The notes below the pieces were generated by a model. The model worked only from the letters and a program-made list of their open reading frames with translations. It had not been told where the DNA came from and did not search any database. Position numbers and translations under genes: made by a program. 64,000 bases of DNA from Clostridium sp. (lineage in GTDB: Bacteria; Bacillota; Clostridia; Peptostreptococcales; Peptostreptococcaceae), in assembly GCA_022782605.1 (NCBI GenBank), contig JALFMW010000392.1, positions 62,001-126,000 of the forward strand, in the 5' to 3' direction. How positions within the stretch are numbered: position 1 is the stretch's first letter; every line of letters begins with the position of its first letter. Below, piece by piece: positions 51,705 through 62,400 of the stretch.

Positions 51705-54700
51705 CAATTTTGTTACTAAATTATATTTAAATATAATTCGGGAAAAGTACTTCCAAGAGTGTCTTTACACTCGACCCTTCCTCTCCGACTTCTTTTTTAG
51801 GTTATATCGGATGTTCAGACTATCGCATCTACTTTATTTATAAGTAGCCTTTTCGTTTAGTCGTTCAGCGTGATTAATTAATATATTTCCAATGTAATTT
51901 TTTATTTTCTCCATCTATATTTATAATTCCACAAGTTTCTCTCAAACCCCTACAAACAGCAGAGATATTAGAGCAATTTGTGTTATAGGTTTCTTTTATA
52001 TATTTTTGAGCTTTAGAGATGGAATCAAAAATCATATTTAACTCCTCACAATATACTTTTGAAGTTTTGGCGTAATTATTGCCTTTCATTTTTTTTGATA
52101 AAGACTCTTTTTCTTCTTTACTCATTTCTCTTGCAAACTTTTTAGAAAACTCTTTATCCTCTTTATTTATGTATGACCAGTGTAACTTTATTTTTTCTTT
52201 GTTTATCATAACAACGCCACAATATTGAACTTGCTCATTTAAATTTTTTGATAAATTCTTCATACATAAACCATAATTATCTTTCATATAGGCTTTTGCC
52301 TGCTCTATACTATCAAAAGTTTTATTCAATTCTTTACAATATACTGAAATAGTTTTGTGATTATATTTAAAATCTGGATTTTCTTCTCTAAATCTTTTTA
52401 AGCCTTGTCTAATAATTTCTTTCTCTTCTTCTGTTTTGGGAATTCCATACATAACATGATTTTCACCTTTGTTAAGACCTAAATGAGCTTGTCTATTTTT
52501 CTCTTTAGCTTCTTCAGTATGTTTTTTACCATACATTCCTGTATGATGACATCCTTGAACACCATCTCCACCTTCTGTAGAATTATATCCATTATTATAA
52601 GAATCATACAACTTTATATAATATTGCTCTTTTTCATTTAACTCTTCTAAAGTTTTTATATTCTCTTCTAAAATGGTTACTTCAAAAGCTTCTCATCCCC
52701 ATTTTTTAATTCCATTGGCAAACTTGCTAGTACAACCTTCTTTACAATAGTTTATACCATTTTTCCCAGCTCTTGCTTTTATAGTTCTAATTGTTTGTCC
52801 AATGTAATATTTTTTAATTCCCTCTTCTTCATATTTTTTTCTGTTAAAGTAAACATATATTTTACCATTCATATTATCACCTCCTATATAATTATTATAT
52901 ATTATTTTAAATCATTTGTCAATATATATATTAAAAAATCTTCGCCCTTGTCACCCACCTCTGGGCTTCCAAGTCAATTAGAAAAGGTTTTACTTGGACT
53001 CACACTTAATCCAAGTCATATGGCAGACAGTAGAATATCTGTCCGTCCCATGAACAAAGGTGGAAGTTCTTTGAAAGACCGTCTATACCACCAATAAACA
53101 TATCAAACAAATAGTATCTTAATATACTATCTTTGTTAAAATACTGTTCAAATGAGTCTTTAAAATCGTCATCACTGGCATCAGAAACAAAGTCTACCAG
53201 TCTCTTAACTGGAGCAAAGTTCCATGCATCTTCATTAATTGACGGATATACAACTCTCCATCCTTCATTGTGATATGCAATTTCATTCGGGAATTGAGAA
53301 CCACTTGATTGTGGGTTTGAATAACTAAAGAAAGCACTGGATCCGACATCTGAGTTACTTTCTCCTTCTATACAAAGCATATTTGGATATTGTTTAATAT
53401 CATATCCCATATTCTTTGTTGCATATCTATCTATGTTGAACATATAAGCTCCAAGACTTTCTTGCTCATTATCTACTACATTAATCAGCTCTATAGCATG
53501 TCCATATATCGCAGTTCTTCTATCTGCATTGTCTTTTTGTGCAGGAGTAAAACCTTTGCCATAGACTGCGTCATTTGCTATTTGAGCTAAACAAACATTT
53601 GATGTCATCGAGCTGTCGACGTAATCGCATTTTAGAGTGAATGTAGATTCTGGTAAAATACTTGGACTTAATGCATGAAAAAATTCCTTACCGTTACTAT
53701 CCATTAATACAAACCTGTAATTCTTTCTGCTATATCCCAGTGAAGAAGTACCTTGTAGATAAAAAGGAGTATTACTAGACTCCATGTCGAAAGACTCTCC
53801 ATATAAATTCGTGTCAGGAGACTCAAATTTAACCCTAACATAACTAGGGTTTGTAGTAGAACATTTACTGATATCACCATAAACATATAGTTTAGGGATT
53901 TGAGTTTCATAATTCCATTTATACATTTTTTGCATACTTGCTAAATCTGGTTGATTAGCAATTAAATTTTGAACTACTTCCTCGTGAGTCAATGCTCTTT
54001 CATAGCAAATGAATTTTCTGACTATATTTGTTCCACCACAATATTCTTGATTTAAACCACTAAAATTAATATAAATATAGTCAGTATCAATAGCAAAGTT
54101 TTCTCTCTTAGTACCAGTATCTGATAACATCCAATACCTTGATACTATGCCGTTGACATACATTCTACACATTTTATTTTCTCTATCAATAACAAAGTCT
54201 AGTTGAATCTCTCCACTTTCATAGTCAAGATCAACTATACCCATAGAAGTTTCTGATTCAGATTTTATGTTGGCTTCATTTATGTCGACAAACACTCCTG
54301 TGTATGGTGAGTCATGATCAACATATTCTAGTACTCTAGCCAAGTCGTTTCCACTATGCTCTGGAGTATAAACTATTTCCATAGTGTAACCATTGATGAC
54401 ATTCTCTAAGAAAGGCTTGTATGGAATTCTAACATAAGCATCATTGTTACAAACCAATCCATTATATTTTACCACAACTTCTTCCCCATTTTCGTCTACT
54501 TCGGCAACAGAAGGATTCCAACCATTCGTAGTAAAGTTAAAATCAATTAGTTCTCCATTATGACCATTTCCAGATTTATCTACCCATATTTCTTTATTCT
54601 GTTGTTCATTAGAATAACCGTCGCTATCTAAAAAACAAACTAATCCTTGAGAGACATTTTCTATAGGGACAAATTCTCCTGCAACTATTTCTATATTGAC

Positions 54701-56065
54701 ACTTACACTAGCCCTATCCCCAGTTATACCATAAGCTATTATATCTAACTTATGAGTACCAATATTCATTTCTGTTCCACCTATTGTCCAGAAGTAGTTA
54801 CCTGTTTGAACTTTTGAGGTTCTTATTAATATTTCGTCAATATAGAATTCTACCGTAAACACTTCTGAACCTAACTTAGATATACGATAACCCATTTGAA
54901 TAGGATTTCCGTACTCAAATTGACTACCTTCTAGTAAATCTGTAGATAGTATTAGTTGAGTTGAAGAAGATATAACAACGTTGAAGTTTAAAACTTTTGA
55001 GTGATAAGTTCCTACAAATGCCTGCATTCTAACTGCATGAACACCTACACCAGTAATATATTTGTTCAAATAAAAACTGTTATATCCATTAGCACATACC
55101 ATAGGCTCTAATGGAATACCATCTATAACTACTTCTAAAGTTATTTCTCCACTAAGTTCAGTTGTAGTATAGTATGGGAATAGTATATTTTGACCAACAA
55201 CGTAGTCTATAGTATAGTCAAAAGTTGTAGTAAGACTAACACCACCACTGATGATTTTAAATGTTAATTTGTTAGATGTCATTTGCATTCTATCTTTGAC
55301 ATAAATACTTATTGTATTGGCAGTTTTTGTGATATATTTATTTTCTATTTTAATTATATTATCCCCTTGAGATAATGTAGGGTAGTAGTCAATTTCTATA
55401 CCATTGATAGTAATATAAGCAGTACCTTCTCCTAAGTTTGGAGTTTGGAAATAGATGTCTATTTTAACATCTTGTCCTTCTTCTATTACTGTCTCTTTAG
55501 CAAATTCTGATTCTATTGTAGGAGATACTGCACCAGAACCTCCTCCACTTAAATCACCATTTAAATATGCTTCCGTTATTTGATTTAATACATTAACGTT
55601 CAATTGAGAGTTAAGTAAGTCGTAGAATTGTTGTTCGTCTATACCACCACTACTTCCACTTCCTAAAGTTCCGTCTTTATATGCTTGTATAATTATTTTT
55701 AAAGTATCTGTATCTAAACCAGTAAGTCCACCTAAATCTATATTAGCTAATTTTTCGTCTACAATAGCTTCTACTTCGGCTTTATCTATTGGTATAGAAG
55801 GTTTGTAGTCTTTAAGCTGTTCTTTAACTTGTTCTGTTACTATTGTTCTTATATTATTTTGTAATATTTCTATTTGTTTTATTAATGCTTCTATTTCATT
55901 AGGAGTTGCCACTCCATTTACTATTTTAGCACCAATTTCTCTTAATGCTCCTTCTACATTTTCTGACTCATAATAGTCTGGTAAATCTAATATGGGCATT
56001 TCCATTGCATGAGTAGGAATGGTTATAAGATTATTATTTCCATCTTTTATTCTCAATAAACTCAT
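46299..56065 (-). CDS. giant LamG-CotH-leucine-rich-repeat tail protein, split by a group I intron
   Basis: Join of 53009-56065 and 46299-51704 on the minus strand gives 2820 residues in one frame. Residues 1-180 hold coiled coil and Gly/Ser linkers; beta-sandwich domains follow; a LamG-like domain lies at about 460-680 (GLVCFLDSDGY, WVDKSGNGHNGEL). A CotH-like kinase domain runs from about 740, with YLQGTSSLGYSRKNYRF, LKCDYVDSSMTSN and FYCLPYDLD at the splice point. The last 1600 residues are BspA-like repeats (FNGCNSLNSVNFSGCNL). It is probably a long tail fibre or adhesin. CotH proteins phosphorylate other proteins; that this domain is active is only inference. Confidence 0.75.
51874..52872 (-). 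pseudogene. intron-encoded GIY-YIG endonuclease with an internal TGA
   Basis: From ATG 52872 (perfect AGGAGGTGATAAT site) the frame reads IYVYFNRKKYEEEG, KYYIGQT, then IKKWG, TGA (52693-52695), EAFEVTILEE and continues open for 273 more codons with NUMOD3 repeats (MYGKKHTEEAKEK) and two NUMOD1-like units (VYCKELNKTFDSIEQA, VYCEELNMIFDSISKA). The usual sequence there is YGWENF, so the TGA sits where Trp (TGG) is expected. One G to A change broke it. The downstream ATG at 52611 has no ribosome site. Confidence 0.75.
52894..52922 (-). promoter_or_regulatory. early-type promoter inside the CotH-gene intron
   Basis: On the minus strand TTGACA (52922-52917), 17-base spacer, TATAAT (52899-52894), 22 bases before the endonuclease start. 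Confidence 0.8.
53009..56065 (-). CDS. exon 1 of the CotH-LRR tail gene
   Basis: Starts at ATG 56065 (MSLLRIKDGNNN) after AAAGGAGAG. It runs to FYCLPYDLD, where an in-frame TAA one base into the intron would otherwise end it. CotH domains continue after PYDLD, so the protein would be cut in its active-site region without splicing. Confidence 0.75.
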
Positions 56066-56145
56066 ATTCTCTCTCCTTTCAAATTTTTTTAAAATTTTTA
56101 GAATTTTTCATTCGTTAATATGTTAGTTTAAGTATTTTTTAAAAT

Positions 56146-56166
56146 TCCAATTAAAATATAATTGGA
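56146..56166 (-). promoter_or_regulatory. inverted repeat upstream of the CotH gene
   Basis: TCCAATTA and TAATTGGA form a perfect eight-base stem around a five-base loop, directly after a terminator. It lies about 80 bases before the CotH gene start, in the only region where a late promoter could sit. No early-type boxes are present. Confidence 0.4.
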
Positions 56167-56171
56167 TATGT

Positions 56172-56200
56172 AAAAAAGAGAGTAGCGTGAACTACTCCCT
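56172..56200 (-). terminator. hairpin terminator after the metallophosphoesterase gene
   Basis: GAGTAG-TTCACG-CTACTC on the minus strand followed by six U (A-run 56172-56177). It ends the split metallophosphoesterase gene. Confidence 0.7.
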
Positions 56201-56208
56201 TATATATA

Positions 56209-56474
56209 TTATCTAGTTGTTCTATCAGCTCTATCAGATTGTAAGATTTCACATTCATAGATAACTGTTCTATTCATTTTATTTCTTACTTCTTCAAAGT
56301 CTGGGAATACTGGCATTTGAACACCATTAACTTCTTCTGAAGTTTTATTTCCTGTTACTTGATATACTATTACATGAATTCTTTCTTTAGTACATTCGAT
56401 TACTGCATAAGTTGGATTTTTAACTGCATTAGCACCTACTTCTCCATTCATTGAGTAATCTCCATCATCATGCC
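56209..56474 (-). CDS. exon 5 of the metallophosphoesterase gene
   Basis: Begins in mid-codon; with the last exon 4 base it reads WHDDGDYSMNGEVGANAV and ends QSDRADRTTR. An ATG at 56451 can look like a gene start but has no ribosome site. Confidence 0.75.
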
Positions 56475-59400
56475 CAATTAGTTATTAACCCATAGCTTTT
56501 TATCTATGGCTCTGGAGGTTTCCCTCATTTTCATCAATGTGTTAATTCACATTCAGTTTGGCGTACATTTTCACTTTTATTTAAAGTGTCCCATACTCTT
56601 GGGGAGATTATATTTATTCACTCCCTACGCTCTACGGAGGTCTTTAGCCTTTCGCAATCTAAAGACTTTCCTCGGTATTAGCATATTAAAGCCTTCACCG
56701 ATTTTACGGGATTTAACCTTGGCGACATGACCACCAAGGAAGCATATCTGCATATCTATCAAAGTTACCAGTATTTAAAGTTGTTTTTGAATCATCTGTA
56801 AATTCTTTACCTTCTACTGCTGTGCTAGAATATTGTTCTATTTTAGTTAAGTTTGTCTGCTTTCCTGAACATTTGTATCCTGAAGAGTTAAGTGATATAT
56901 ACCTAACACCTTTTGCTTTATCACCATATTTATTTATTCCACTTTCATCTGCTAAAGCGGCTTGTAATTTTGGCGATTGGTTATTATCATAGTAGAAGTT
57001 ATATGGATCTGTTCCATTATAACCTGTTCTTAGAGGTTTTGTGGCACTAAAGCAGTGCTGATGACCTCCAATATGTAGGTCAGCATATTTCTCTATTACA
57101 GGTATAAACTTCTGCATTTTAGCTTGGCGAGTACATGTAAACAAATTGTTATCCATAGGGCTTTTTATCCCTATGCTCTAGGAGTTTCCTCCATTATACC
57201 CAGTCAATTCTGGGCTAGTTCAGCATACATTTTCATCTTCAACTTTACTTGGTCAGATGTCGAACACTCTTGCTGATATTATTGCTCTCTTAACGCTCAA
57301 TCAGTATGCGTTACGGAACTAGGTGATGTCCTAGTTTCCTCGGTGTTGACATGCTATTAAAAATTAATTAAATTCTCCATTATTATATTTTTCTTTAAAT
57401 TCTTCAAACTGTTCTTTGGTATTATCACCATATCCATATGTTTTATGAAAAAGAGTGTGGATTGTCTTGCTCAATGTTATAGCATTGTTTGTGTCTAATC
57501 TTGCTTCTTTATAATTATCATATCCGTCTAAATGATGAACTTCTAATTCACAATTTTTTTCACCACTTATTTGACAAGTATAATTATCTCTTTTTAAGAC
57601 TTCTTCTCTAAATTTTTTATACCCAAATATCCTTCTTTTTACTCTTCTATCTTCTTCTTCAAGTTCTAAATTATAACTAGGATTATTAACTCCTTCATGA
57701 TATTTTCCACTACATGTTTTGTTGCAAAAATGTTTTTTGCTTCTTTCATATTCTTTTTTTGCTAAATGTAACTCTTCCCCACAGTAATCACAATAGCAAA
57801 CAATTCTATTCATAATTTTATATTTGTGATAACACTCTTCTGAACAATAAATCTTATCTTTCCTGTGTGTTTTAAATGTTTGTTTACAACAAGGGCATAT
57901 TTTTTCATATTTCTTTTCTTTTTTAGAACGTCTACAAGAATAGCAGGTATTTTCTCTATTAAAATATGATTTCCTTATTTTAGGAAATCTGAAATTCATT
58001 TTAAGTTTTCCACACTTTGTGCAAATTTTCATAAATATTTTACAATCTTTTTTCTTTAACATTGTTCCACCCCTTCCCTATACCTATATTATATATTATT
58101 TTTAATTGTTTGTCAATAAAGAATTTAATACTTTTAATAGTTTAGTGTTCTCCGATTTTGCTCGATTAAAATTCTAATATTTCTATTAGATTGCCCCTTA
58201 CTCAAGGCATCTGATGTGTCGCCATTATAATCCATTGTGGTGGATTAGCTCCATTTACAATAGGATTTAATACTTCTTCTAAAGCATCTGCTTCTTTCTG
58301 TAAGAATTCATCCCATGAAGCACATTGTCCTAAAGTTGGGTCTTCTGAAAAAGCACCGTCTTTAGCTGTAACGTAATCAAGATCTTCATTTGAGCTGTAG
58401 TTTACAATTAATACGTCATCTATTCTTTGGAAGAAGAAACCATTCCATGCTTTTGTTGCGTCTGATTGTTCATTGCAATAATTTACTTGAAAACCGTTCC
58501 CATACTGCTTGCGATATAAATCATTATTCAATTAGTTATTAACCCATAGCTTTTTATCTATGGCTCTGGAGGTTTCCCTCATTTTCATCGAATGGTCATT
58601 TCCATTCCAGTTTAGCATATCTTTTCATCCCCTAAAGGATGTTGTAGTCTCTTGGGTTTATTATATTCTATTTCTAGTTTCAAAACCTATGCGTTGCGTG
58701 TGACTAAGTTTTTACCCTTAGCCTTCCACTCGGATTAACATGTATAATTAAAATTATTCTAAATATTTCCAATGGTGTCCATTTACACTTTCTTTTTTAC
58801 CCTTACAACAATTACATATAGCTGATTTATTGTCCCCAGTATCTCTACTCGCTTCAGCTAATGAGTTATAAGTTTTATTTAACTCTAAGCAATAAACTTT
58901 TTTCCTATAGTTAGAAGCAGTGTTTGGAATTTCGTTCTTATTATAATCTTCTAAATATATCCAATGATATCCCCCACAAGTTCCTCTTTTTTTACTACAA
59001 CAAGCACTTATTCCAGTATAGGCACATCCAACATATTCACTAGCTTCTGTTAAAGTGTCAAAACTTCTATCTAATTCTACACAATAAACTTTATGACCTA
59101 TTTTATTTATTCTTCCATTACTAATTGAAGTAATCCCTTTTTCTAAATATTCATCATAATACATCCAATGTAATAGAGTACCATTTTCTAGCCTTCCAGC
59201 ATAATTATATTTGTGTTTACAACAAGATAGTATAGAAGTGCTTATAACGCCTGTTTCTTCACTTGCTTCAGCTATAGTATTAAAAACTTTATCTAATTCT
59301 ATACAATATACTTTTCTAGCTACTGGACTATTCTCTCCAATATTAGCTTCTCTTAATCTCTTTTTAGTAGTTTCTCTTATAAAAGTTTTAGCTTTTCCAC

Positions 59401-62400
59401 CCATATCTTTATTATAGCCAAATTCTCTATATTTACTATTAAAGCATAAGATATAATATTGTTCCATTTCATTTAACTTATTTTGAGGACATTCACACAA
59501 TATTATAAAATCAAAATACTGTTCTCCATCTCTGTTCCAAGATTTTTGAAGATGGTCATTATCATGTTTATTATTTCTTAATTCTCTTCTATGTTTTGCC
59601 CACCTTTTATATATGTCTACAGATTGTCCTATGTAAACTTTATTATTCACTTTATTTAATATCATATAAATTCCACATATAACTCTTCTTGCCATTCGTC
59701 TCATCTCCTCTCTATATTAATTATTATACATCACTTTTAATTGTTTGTCAAGAATAATTTTAATTATATTTAGCCTTCCCGTTTTCTACTACAATACACT
59801 TACTATATTACTATAATAAGGGGCAATAAACTTACCTATATTACTTGCAAAAGGAACTGTAAATCTAGCTTCACCTCTAGCAAAGTTAGACCAGTACATT
59901 TCTGGGTTCACGCGTATTCCATTTTGAGTTTCATCAAATATCTTCTATATAGTTCGCTACACTATATACGTTCTCTTATGAACTGCTCCATATTTCTATG
60001 GAAGTTGAGACTATATCACATTCTCCTATAAGGAGAACCCTTCCATTTCGGATGTCAATAGCTTACATCCTACGGCTTTCGCCTAGTCGTTGAAGGTTTT
60101 AATTAATTGCTTGTTTTAAAATATTTTCTATATTATTGAATTCCCAGTAAGGAATTCTTACTAATTTTATATTATTATCTAAACAATATTGGGTTTTTAT
60201 ATTATCTCTTTTTTGAGTTTCTAATAAAACTTGTCCTTTAGTATCGCCAAAACAACCTTTTAAAAAATGTTGCTCTCCATCATATTCAATACACATGTTT
60301 AAGGAAGGAATATAAAAATCAAAAGGTAAAGGTAGTATGTTTCTACATTCTTCAAATCTTTTTTGTTCTACAAATTCTATTTCTAATTGATTTAAGTATT
60401 TTCTTACTTCTTTTTCTCCACTAGACCCTATACAAATAGGACATCTTTGTCCAATTTTAAATTTATCAAAATTCATTGTGAATACATGCCCGTGAGGACA
60501 TTCTAATAATAATTTTTGATGTGCATTTTTATAATTTTCAGATAATAATTTATAACCTTGTTGTTCTATAAAAGCTTTCACTTCTTCAAAAGGCATTCTT
60601 TTTATCTCTGATAAATGTTCGTAATAACAATCTGGACAACCAAATCCTTGTTGAAAATTAGCCCACTGTATAGAATGTTTATGTCCTTTGTTACATATAT
60701 ATTCCATAGGAGTGTGTGCATTTTTATATTCAGTTGCTAATAAAGTCCAACCTTTTTCTGCAAACTTTTCTTTAACATATTCTAATGTAAGTTTTACTGT
60801 TTTTCCTCCACTTTTTCTATTCTTCTTTACATACATACTATCACTTCCTTTCTTTTTTACTAAGCAATTAATTAACTTCCCTGCTGATTGCCTATTCCTT
60901 GACTTTGATTTTATTATAATATATTTTAAATCATTTGTCAAGTAGTGTTTAGGTTTTAACCATGCACCATATTTCTACTTTTTTCTACTTTCGTAACATT
61001 CACGCTTAGGATTTAACCTTACGTTGTAGTGTAGAAATCTTTAAGGGTTTCCAGCAATTAAAAAGGTTTTCTATACTCTTTGCGAATATAGGGAGATGTT
61101 TGTTTCTCCAGTTGAATGCCACATATCAAAGTTTAAAGTTCCATCAGGATTAGCTTCCCAATCCTTCATTATCTTTTCACATACATTTCTATATGCTCTC
61201 ATCTCTGCTTCATTCCAGCCCTGGGGATCGCTTGTCCAAAGAATTCTTAATGTATCACCAGCACTTAAATCCTTATTGAACACATCAAATTCATGAACAC
61301 CACTTCTCATTGATTGTGTACCAACTTGGTATTCATATTTTGCATATTCTAAGTCTTTAACGATAGCTTTACAAATATTAACGTCTATGTTTGGATGATG
61401 CCACTTAGTAACTTTACATTCTTGCATTTGCCAAGAAGTTTCGCCTTTCTTTCTATACCAAACAAATGAAGGTTCTCTAGTAGCTTTTATTTGAAAACAG
61501 AAACATCTAGTTGTATCGTCTTCACCAACAGCTAAATTAAAGTAATTTATGCCTTCGTCATTAAACATATCTTTATAGTTCTCAAACATATTCCAATGAC
61601 CTTCAGTAGTTGATTTAGGGAATTTACCTTCGTGACAATTAGTAAAGTCAACTATTTCAGTCATTCTCCAATCATCAGTACACCATTCGTTTGAAATATA
61701 GTTTGAGAAATCTTTTAATTTGAATCTATTATAAAAGTCTACCTTTCTAAGTCCTTTCTTCTTTGTCATTCCTGATCTATAGAATAAATTACTTGCAGGT
61801 GGAGCAGATGTTAGTCCTCCACCACCCATAAGGTCTATAAAGTTTTCTGTCTTATTAGTACTATATGAACCATCAGGATTCTTTGTAAATGCGTCTGGTG
61901 TTTCTGGTGGAGTATCTCCTGTAGCACTTAAATAAACAGAGAAACCATTATCACTAAATTTCATACCTAATCCAGTGTCTCCCACCATCCATCTTTGGTC
62001 ATAGTGTTCTATAAAGTGTCTACAATCTGTATCCCATCTATTAGCACATTGTCCACCAACTACTAAGAATGAAGTATATGGAGGAATACAACCATGTAGT
62101 GCTAATCCTTCCCATGTAGTATAAGTAGTAGTATCCTTGTACCACAAGTGTAGCCCTTCTAAGTTCTTTTCAGTTGCTGTATTATTGTATAACTCTATAA
62201 AGTTATGGCTTATAGGCATACCAGTTGTAGCAGTACCTGCTCCATACATAGAATTAATTAATAATCCATGAAAATTAGTATTTTGTACAGCAGTTGGAGG
62301 AGTTGCAGTATATGCATTATTTTTTACAGCTTTTAAATTACCGTCATTACCAACAGTAATTCTATAAGTTGTACCAACTTCTTCATCTAAAGTCATATAA

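Larger units (their letters stand above)
51705..53008 (-). mobile_element. group I intron in the CotH-LRR gene (1304 bases)
   Basis: Exon ACTTGGAT pairs with intron GTCCAAGT to make P1, with the last exon U opposite G; the exons join in phase 0 and the intron ends in G (AAAATTG). P10 (TCATGT with GTGTGA) is possible with wobbles. AAAACCTTTTCTAATTG after the guide sequence matches intron 1 of the neighbour gene. GACTAAACG and GCGATAGTC near the 3' end can form P7. A broken GIY-YIG gene lies inside. Confidence 0.85.
57154..58204 (-). mobile_element. group I intron 3 with an HNH gene (1051 bases)
   Basis: Exon GATGCCU pairs with GGGCA-A-TC (one bulge), with U.G at the splice site; the intron ends in G (CCTATG) and joins phase 0 exons (THQMP to DNNLF). 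It belongs to the same family as introns 2 and 4 (CTCTAGGAGTTTCC-type 3' hairpin on the plus strand). Confidence 0.8.
58529..59833 (-). mobile_element. group I intron 2 with a GIY-YIG gene (1305 bases)
   Basis: Exon GGU opposes GCC in the guide sequence with U.G at the splice site; P10 is clear (exon 3 AATAA with TTATT just before the guide). It ends AATTG, and joins phase 0 exons (ASNIG to NNDLY). The last 100 bases are almost the same as those of intron 4. Confidence 0.8.
59945..61085 (-). mobile_element. group I intron 1 with a Vsr-like endonuclease gene (1141 bases)
   Basis: Exon CTATAU pairs with GTATAG, U.G at the splice site, directly followed by AAAACCTTTTTAATTGCTGGAAACCC, which aligns with the intron in the CotH gene. 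GGAAACCC is typical of the P4 region. It ends in G after CTATATA and joins phase 0 exons; P10 is not clear, so the 3' site could be three bases later. Confidence 0.7.

Noticed and set aside
51705-51707. TTG 51707 as a true gene start for the LRR protein
   Set aside because: No ribosome site precedes it, the TTG spans the intron end, and the CotH domain continues in frame from the upstream exon.
52693-52695. TGA recoding to Trp across the phage
   Set aside because: Several genes with good support end in TGA (for example 2921, 17874, 37482), so TGA is a stop here.
52795-53097. Plus-strand frames in the tail region (for example 44586-44864, 63241-63654)
   Set aside because: They are shadows of the minus-strand tail genes or introns, without ribosome sites, and run against the local transcription direction.
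56451-57156. ATG 56451, ATG 57156 and TTG 58531 as separate small gene starts
   Set aside because: None has a ribosome site, and all lie at or near intron ends with the protein continuing across the joint.
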